Assembly: GCA_022705265.1 (NCBI GenBank)
Contig: JAKJEU010000034.1
Span: 1-10,519, forward strand
Source: Pseudomonadota bacterium
GTDB taxonomy: Bacteria > Pseudomonadota > Alphaproteobacteria > JAKJEU01
DNA: 10,519 nucleotides
Direction: 5' to 3'
How positions within the stretch are numbered: position 1 is the first letter of the stretch; the number at the start of each line of letters is the position of its first letter. Shown here piece by piece: positions 6,847 to 10,519 of the stretch. The translations under genes were made by a program, and so were the position numbers. A model generated the notes under the pieces. It saw only the letters and a program-made list of their open reading frames with translations, was not told where the DNA came from and did not search any database.

Positions 6847-7713
6847 ATGTCAAAAACAAACAAAATAATATTAATCTCTTGCATTGTATTATTTATTTTT
6901 GCTTCCTTCTATTATTCAATTATGTATTTACCTGCAAAAATAAATGTTACTAGTTTCGATTATAAATCATCAAATTACCCATCAAATTACCCTATTTTAC
7001 GGATTGTTGCGATATCCGATATCTATGCTGGGTCATATCATATTGATGAAAAAAAATTGGAAGAAATCGTAAAACACATCAATCTTTTAAACCCTGATAT
7101 TGTTTTATTGCTTGGAAATTACATAAATTCTTGGTCAGTGCTTGGCAACCATATAAACCCAAACAGAATTTCCGACATCTTTGCTAACATAAAATCTTCT
7201 TATGGAACTTATGCTGTATTTGGCAAAAACGATTCTTTTAGAGGTGAAAAAGCCATAATATCTGCTTTTAATCGCAATAATATAAAAGCTTTGGATAATG
7301 AAATAACCACTGTTAATATTGGCCAAAAAAAAGTTTTGAATATTATTGGAATCGACAGCTTTTCTGACGAAAAATTCAACCAAGATTTCATAAATAATAA
7401 TGAAGACATTAAAAATAATCCTTATATAATAATATCGAATAATCCAAAAAATATTTTATCTCTTGATACCAATATAATAAAAAATGCTTCCTTTTCTTTA
7501 AGTGGTATGACTTTGGGTGGTCAGATAAAAATGCCTTGGTTAAAAAATAAAGACATTAAAAAATCAATTAAAAATGCTTATGGTTTTTATAAAATTGAAG
7601 AAAACAGCGATATTTATATAACCTCTGGAATTGGCACAAAAACCTATCCTATCCGGATTGGATCTTCTCCTGAAATTTTATTTATTAATCTTTATTCTTC
7701 AAACCTTGATTAA
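6847..7713 (+). CDS. YkuE-like metallophosphoesterase homologue with lost active site
   Basis: 288 residues. A hydrophobic anchor at about 7-27 is followed by a domain with the order and spacing of membrane-linked calcineurin-like phosphoesterases (YkuE/YaeI/LpxG group). The scaffold is clear: LRIVAISDIYAGSYHID, LNPDIVLLLGNYI, YGTYAVFGKNDSF, IIISNNP, SGMTLGGQIKMPWL and a closing YITSGIGTKTYPIRIGSSPEILFINL. The metal ligands are not: DxH becomes Asp58-Ile-Tyr60, GD becomes Gly90-Asn91, GNHD becomes GKND (126-129), SHNP becomes SNNP (Asn198), and GHTHGGQ becomes GMTLGGQ (Met221, Leu223). Only Asp58 remains. The frame is intact and carries no stop, so a non-catalytic binding role seems more likely than recent decay. 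A 12-bp tandem duplication encodes SNYPSNYP (42-49) in the linker. The gene starts just behind the tRNA, and its ribosome binding site is weak. Confidence 0.85.
   Translation: MSKTNKIILISCIVLFIFASFYYSIMYLPAKINVTSFDYKSSNYPSNYPILRIVAISDIYAGSYHIDEKKLEEIVKHINLLNPDIVLLLGNYINSWSVLGNHINPNRISDIFANIKSSYGTYAVFGKNDSFRGEKAIISAFNRNNIKALDNEITTVNIGQKKVLNIIGIDSFSDEKFNQDFINNNEDIKNNPYIIISNNPKNILSLDTNIIKNASFSLSGMTLGGQIKMPWLKNKDIKKSIKNAYGFYKIEENSDIYITSGIGTKTYPIRIGSSPEILFINLYSSNLD
6968..6991 (+). repeat. 12-bp perfect tandem duplication
   Basis: CATCAAATTACC occurs twice in direct succession (6968-6979 and 6980-6991). It keeps the reading frame and encodes a doubled SNYP in the linker between the membrane anchor and the phosphoesterase-like domain. 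It looks like a slippage duplication. Confidence 0.9.
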
Positions 7714-7719
7714 TATATA

Positions 7720-7760
7720 ATAAAATAACAAATAATTAATAAGTTTAAGATAAAATAACA
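7720..7760 (+). repeat. 11-bp direct repeats 30 bp apart
   Basis: ATAAAATAACA occurs at 7720-7730 and 7750-7760, exactly 30 bp (about three helical turns) apart, filling most of the 50-bp gap before the FzlA-like gene. It could be a paired regulator site or a chance event in AT-rich DNA. No clear terminator was seen for the preceding gene. Confidence 0.4.
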
Positions 7761-7763
7761 GTC

Positions 7764-8414
7764 ATGAAGATACTTTATCATTACCCATTGTCACCGTTTT
7801 GCAGAAAGATTCGATTAATGCTTTCTGAAAAAGGGCTTTTGTTCCAACTTGAAGACCGCTTTCCATCAAAATTAATGGAAAAAGCACCTCTTGAAGAGCC
7901 TCCATTGTTATTTGATGAAAACAATTATATTTATGATCATTATGTTATTGCCGAATATATCGAAGAAGCATATAAAAGCCCTAATCTTTTTGGTGAAACA
8001 TTGACTGAACGCGCCGAAATAAGACGACTTTCAAGGTGGTTTGATGAAAAATTTTTCTTAGAAGTAAGTTCTCATATTATAAATGAAAAAATCAAAAAAA
8101 GACTTGCAGGAGAAGAGCCAAACAGCACTAATCTTTATTATGCTAAAAAAAATTTGAACGATCACTTATTTTATATTTCTCATTTGCTTACAAAAAATGC
8201 TAAACTAGCATCTAAATATTTAAGCCTTGCTGATATATCTGCTTCGGCTCATTTGTCTGTACTTGATTATTTAGGAGAAATAAATTGGGAAAAATATCCA
8301 GAAGTAAAAGAATGGTATGCTTGCATGAAATCACGACCAAGTTTTAGCCCTCTTTTATCCGACAAAGTTAGGGGAATATTTCCATCTTCTCACTATAAAA
8401 ATCCAGATTTTTAA
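7764..8414 (+). CDS. fzlA: GST-fold protein, FzlA-like (FtsZ-binding)
   Basis: 216 residues with a thioredoxin-like N-terminal domain (1-70, KILYHYPLSPFCRKIRLML) and an all-helical GST C-terminal domain (80-205). The C-terminal pattern YLSLADISASAHLSVLDYLGEINW, WYACMKSRPSFSPLLSDKV and the tail HYKNPDF resembles the alphaproteobacterial FzlA group, whose members bind FtsZ, promote filament curvature and are needed for constriction in Caulobacter; there the extreme C-terminus (ADLDF type) contacts FtsZ. The residues that hold glutathione in true GSTs are altered: the VPxL / ES-x-AI motif reads PPLL (46-49) and Asp58-His59-Tyr-Val-Ile, so glutathione binding is doubtful. It is probably the first gene of a run with the lipoprotein 12 bp downstream. 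An ordinary GST-family detoxifying enzyme is the main alternative. Confidence 0.72.
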   Translation: MKILYHYPLSPFCRKIRLMLSEKGLLFQLEDRFPSKLMEKAPLEEPPLLFDENNYIYDHYVIAEYIEEAYKSPNLFGETLTERAEIRRLSRWFDEKFFLEVSSHIINEKIKKRLAGEEPNSTNLYYAKKNLNDHLFYISHLLTKNAKLASKYLSLADISASAHLSVLDYLGEINWEKYPEVKEWYACMKSRPSFSPLLSDKVRGIFPSSHYKNPDF

Positions 8415-8426
8415 AGGATAGTTGTT

Positions 8427-8873
8427 ATGAAAAAAATATTAATTATATCATTAATCGCTCTTGTTTCTTCATGTTCTTCAAGTAAGACTACTTATTATTG
8501 GGAAAAAAATGGGGCTGGACCGGATCAATTTGGACGCGACCATGATTATTGCATGGATAAGGCCGATTATTTTCCTTATAATTCTGAAAAAAGCTGGTTT
8601 GGACCTGAAACACAGAATATAAGACCTAATTTTTCTGGGAATAAAGGTACTTGGGCTTCTTATGTCCCTTTCAAAGGCGCTCAACCAATTTATGTTAATT
8701 ATGATTTAAAAGACAATACTGTTGTTTCAAGTTATTATTCAAAATGTATGAAAGATTTAGGTTATGTTCAAAAACAAAAACCTTACACAGGGAGAGAAAT
8801 CGGTACTTTAAATTGTAACAGCGTAAATTGTGACAGAAGTGATTATGAAAATGGAATATACAAATCTTATTGA
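8427..8873 (+). CDS. Small outer-envelope lipoprotein, unknown function
   Basis: 148 residues. A signal peptide MKKILIISLIALVSS leads to Cys16 in a lipobox (LVSSC), so the mature protein should be lipidated. Ser follows Cys at +2, consistent with sorting to the outer membrane. The body is rich in Tyr, Asn and Gly, and contains a D-hD-YC-x3-A element (40-46) and YYSKCMKDLGY (103-113), a pattern seen in many small proteobacterial lipoproteins, with two more cysteines at 130 and 135 that could form disulfides in the periplasm. No known domain was recognised. AAAGGA at 8413-8418 overlaps the stop of the FzlA-like gene, which supports a shared transcript. The 3' end overlaps the start of the glycosyltransferase gene. 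Confidence 0.82.
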   Translation: MKKILIISLIALVSSCSSSKTTYYWEKNGAGPDQFGRDHDYCMDKADYFPYNSEKSWFGPETQNIRPNFSGNKGTWASYVPFKGAQPIYVNYDLKDNTVVSSYYSKCMKDLGYVQKQKPYTGREIGTLNCNSVNCDRSDYENGIYKSY

Positions 8874-10008
8874 TGACAACAAACAAACGATTGCTCAAAT
8901 CTTACCTTCCATGGAAGGTGGCGGAGTTGAAAGAGATACTTTTCATACTGCTATTGCAATAAAAGAGGCTGGATTTAACTCTATTGTTATATCCAATGGC
9001 GGGGTTTTAGGGGAAAGACTTGGCCGTTTTGGAGTCCTTCACATAAATTTGCCTGTTCATACAAAAAATCCTTTTAAAATATACTTTAACCACAAAAAAT
9101 TGGTTAAATTAATTGAAAAATATAAAATAAATATTCTTCATGCAAGGTCAAGAGCCCCTGCTTATTCGGCTTATTATGCTTGTAAAAAGGCTAAAATTCC
9201 TTTTTTAACCACTTTCCATGGTTGCCATAAACTTGGGCTTTTTGGTTTAAAAGAAAAATACAATTCCATAATGGCAAAAGGAGATAAAGTCATTGCCGTT
9301 TCTGATTTTGTTAAAGAATATGTTGCAAACAATTATAAAATTGATAAAGACGAAATAATCGTTATTAAAGATGGTGTTGATTTAAACATTTTTGACCCTG
9401 ATAAAGTAAGTACTGAAAGAAAAATTCAAGTAATCGAAAGCTTTAATATCGAAGACGGTAAAACCATTATTACTATGCCTGCACGATTTACAAAGATAAA
9501 GGGACATGATTTATTTTTAAAAGCAATCGCAGACATAAAAAAAATAAGAAATGATTTTGCTTGTGTTTTACTTGGCAAGGCAAAGAAAAAATATAAAAAG
9601 AATATAATAAAACTTATCAAACAACTTGACCTTGAAGATGTCGTTCATATCAGAGAACAAAGTAACGATATGCCTGCGGTTTATTCATGCAGCGATATTA
9701 TTGTTTCAAGTTCCATAGTGCCAGAGGCCTTTGGACTTACCATTGCCGAAGCTCAAAGCATGGGACGAATTGTGATTGCTCCTGATTTTGGTGGTACTGC
9801 TGAAATTGTTAACAATAATGTTGATGGATTCTTGTTTGAAATGGGAAATTGCGATTCTTTAAGAATGGCTTTAAACAAAGCTTTGAGCATGAATTTAGAC
9901 GAAAGAAAAATTATGTCCAAAAAAGCTATTGACAATATCAAAAATAACTTTACAATAGATGTTTCTAATGAAAAGTCTATGAAACTGTATAAAGATATTT
10001 TGAAATAG
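8845..10008 (+). CDS. GT4-family glycosyltransferase, probably envelope polysaccharide/LPS
   Basis: 387 residues from the chosen ATG. Two GTG codons in the same frame at 8830 and 8839 and an ATG at 8851 are alternatives; 8845 is preferred because AGAAG (8835-8839) lies five bases before it. Counted from the 8830 frame (392 residues), the GT-B fold shows the N-terminal ILPSMEGGGVERDT loop (24-37), NILHARSRAPAYSAY (101-115), TTFHG (127-131), the mid-protein MPARFTKIKGH (216-226) that begins the nucleotide-sugar domain, and the EX7E motif PEAFGLTIAEAQSMG (Glu299, Glu307), followed by DFGGTAEIV. Family 4 enzymes transfer a sugar from a nucleotide donor with retention. The alphaproteobacterial subgroup is usually linked to LPS core or capsule. 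The donor and acceptor are not deducible. The gene overlaps the lipoprotein gene by 29 bases. Confidence 0.9.
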   Translation: MKMEYTNLIDDNKQTIAQILPSMEGGGVERDTFHTAIAIKEAGFNSIVISNGGVLGERLGRFGVLHINLPVHTKNPFKIYFNHKKLVKLIEKYKINILHARSRAPAYSAYYACKKAKIPFLTTFHGCHKLGLFGLKEKYNSIMAKGDKVIAVSDFVKEYVANNYKIDKDEIIVIKDGVDLNIFDPDKVSTERKIQVIESFNIEDGKTIITMPARFTKIKGHDLFLKAIADIKKIRNDFACVLLGKAKKKYKKNIIKLIKQLDLEDVVHIREQSNDMPAVYSCSDIIVSSSIVPEAFGLTIAEAQSMGRIVIAPDFGGTAEIVNNNVDGFLFEMGNCDSLRMALNKALSMNLDERKIMSKKAIDNIKNNFTIDVSNEKSMKLYKDILK

Positions 10009-10012
10009 GAAA

Positions 10013-10312
10013 ATGTTCGATTTTTTTGCAAATCTTTTTAAAAAGGATGCTAATAGTAACCGTATCAAAAAGGCCCCTAAAATAAAAAAACCACCTAAAT
10101 TCGCAAGTAGTTTAGGTGATGATAAAAAAATGGGTAAAGGATATAATTATCACATTGATGATAAAGATGCCGTTGTTGAAAATGATGATAGTTATGATTA
10201 TGCTCTTGACCCAAACGACGAATACAATTTCGACAGAGATGGTAGTGGTGTTGGCGAAGATGATGAAGAAGATGACGAGTTTTTTGGCGACGATGATGAC
10301 GATGATGATTAG
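10013..10312 (+). CDS. Small charge-segregated protein with Asp/Glu tail
   Basis: 99 residues, not recognised. The start MFDFFANLFKK looks like a short amphipathic helix that could touch a membrane or partner. Residues 10-42 are basic (12 Lys/Arg, including KKAPKIKKPPK), and the rest is increasingly acidic: 15 of the last 18 residues are Asp or Glu, ending in seven Asp. The protein should be largely disordered. It begins 4 bp after the glycosyltransferase stop, and AGGA (10007-10010) is only two bases from the ATG, an unusually short spacing, so translation is probably coupled to the upstream gene. The codon pattern resembles the neighbours. The GAT/GAC run at the 3' end is prone to slippage, so tail length may vary. 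Confidence 0.65.
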   Translation: MFDFFANLFKKDANSNRIKKAPKIKKPPKFASSLGDDKKMGKGYNYHIDDKDAVVENDDSYDYALDPNDEYNFDRDGSGVGEDDEEDDEFFGDDDDDDD

Positions 10313-10315
10313 TTT

Positions 10316-10519
10316 TTAATATTCTAAATTATCCAAAATATCCGACACCTCTTGCATAGATTTAATTACTTCTTGTTTTGCTTCCTTTGGAATTGTATTT
10401 AATACTTTTTCCTTTGATTTAAGTTCGTAATTGCTTTTTATATTATCCTTTAAACTTGCATTTGCGTCATTAATATAATCGCCATCAAAAGTATCATAAT
10501 ATATAAAATCACTTAATGA
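10316..10519 (-). CDS. C-terminal part of an unknown protein (runs off right edge)
   Basis: On the minus strand a frame is open from the right edge to a TAA at 10316-10318, giving the last 67 residues of a larger protein. It is lysine- and glutamate-rich and probably helical, with an acidic, aromatic stretch at its visible start (DFIYYDTFDGDYIND) and the ending SMQEVSDILDNLEY. No family was recognised. Codon choice looks like that of the other genes here. It converges on the acidic-tail gene with only 3 bp between the two stop codons and no room for a terminator. Confidence 0.55.
   Translation of the reverse strand, partial: SLSDFIYYDTFDGDYINDANASLKDNIKSNYELKSKEKVLNTIPKEAKQEVIKSMQEVSDILDNLEY

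Noticed and set aside
6771..6953. A short plus-strand frame beginning inside the tRNA
   Set aside because: Its first codons are the anticodon and variable arms of tRNA-Leu, and the rest overlaps the phosphoesterase-like gene in another frame.
10230..10312. GAT/GAC-rich run as a non-coding microsatellite
   Set aside because: The repeats are imperfect at the third codon position and in frame with the 99-residue protein, so they are better read as a coding Asp/Glu tail.
10116..10319. A Met/Ile-rich frame overlapping the acidic-tail gene
   Set aside because: It is the shifted reading of GAT-rich codons as ATG/ATT. The frame at 10013 follows the glycosyltransferase stop and has a ribosome binding site, so it is preferred.
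1..10519. CRISPR array, insertion sequence, prophage or other mobile element
   Set aside because: No regularly spaced repeats, transposase or integrase motifs, or terminal inverted repeats were seen. The gene content is ordinary chromosomal housekeeping and envelope functions, and nothing abuts the tRNA 3' end that looks like an attachment site.

Overview
The window looks like part of the chromosome of an AT-rich alphaproteobacterium. Several genes resemble families that are typical of that class: an RcdA/DUF1465 protein (a CtrA-degradation adaptor in Caulobacter), a GST-fold protein closest in pattern to the FtsZ-binding FzlA, and a GT4 glycosyltransferase with alphaproteobacterial motifs. 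A full-length rubrerythrin suggests a microaerobic or anaerobic lifestyle. No mobile element, CRISPR array or phage gene was seen. These assignments come from motif recognition by eye, not from a database search.

Left part (1-4751, minus strand). This is one compact block read right to left. It encodes an ABC ATPase (GldA type), a fused ABC permease plus GldG-like auxiliary protein, a membrane-anchored DUF4340 protein, a short RcdA-like protein, and the first 79 codons of a protein with an HMA-like fold but no CxxC motif. Neighbouring genes overlap by 1 to 17 bases or abut with no gap, so translation is probably coupled. The first three genes look like a Gld-type ABC complex. The coupling of a cell-cycle proteolysis adaptor to it is unexpected.

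Middle (4752-6823). A divergent 85-bp promoter region separates the ABC block from a stand-alone cheW on the plus strand. A bidirectional hairpin terminator follows cheW. Two minus-strand genes come next: rubrerythrin and, upstream of it, lipB (octanoyltransferase). A tRNA-Leu(GAG) gene with an encoded CCA end lies divergently from lipB on the plus strand.

Right part (6824-10519, mostly plus strand). Just behind the tRNA is a membrane-anchored protein with the layout of a YkuE-like metallophosphoesterase in which nearly all metal ligands are replaced, so it is a likely pseudoenzyme. Then come an FzlA-like GST-fold protein, a small lipoprotein, a GT4 glycosyltransferase and a 99-residue protein with a basic N-terminal half and a very acidic tail. 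The last four are closely spaced or overlapping and probably form a cell-envelope/division operon. A minus-strand gene enters from the right edge and ends 3 bp from the stop of the acidic protein.

The most interesting points are the metallophosphoesterase pseudoenzyme, the minimal RcdA coupled to the Gld-type ABC operon, and the FzlA-like protein placed with envelope genes.
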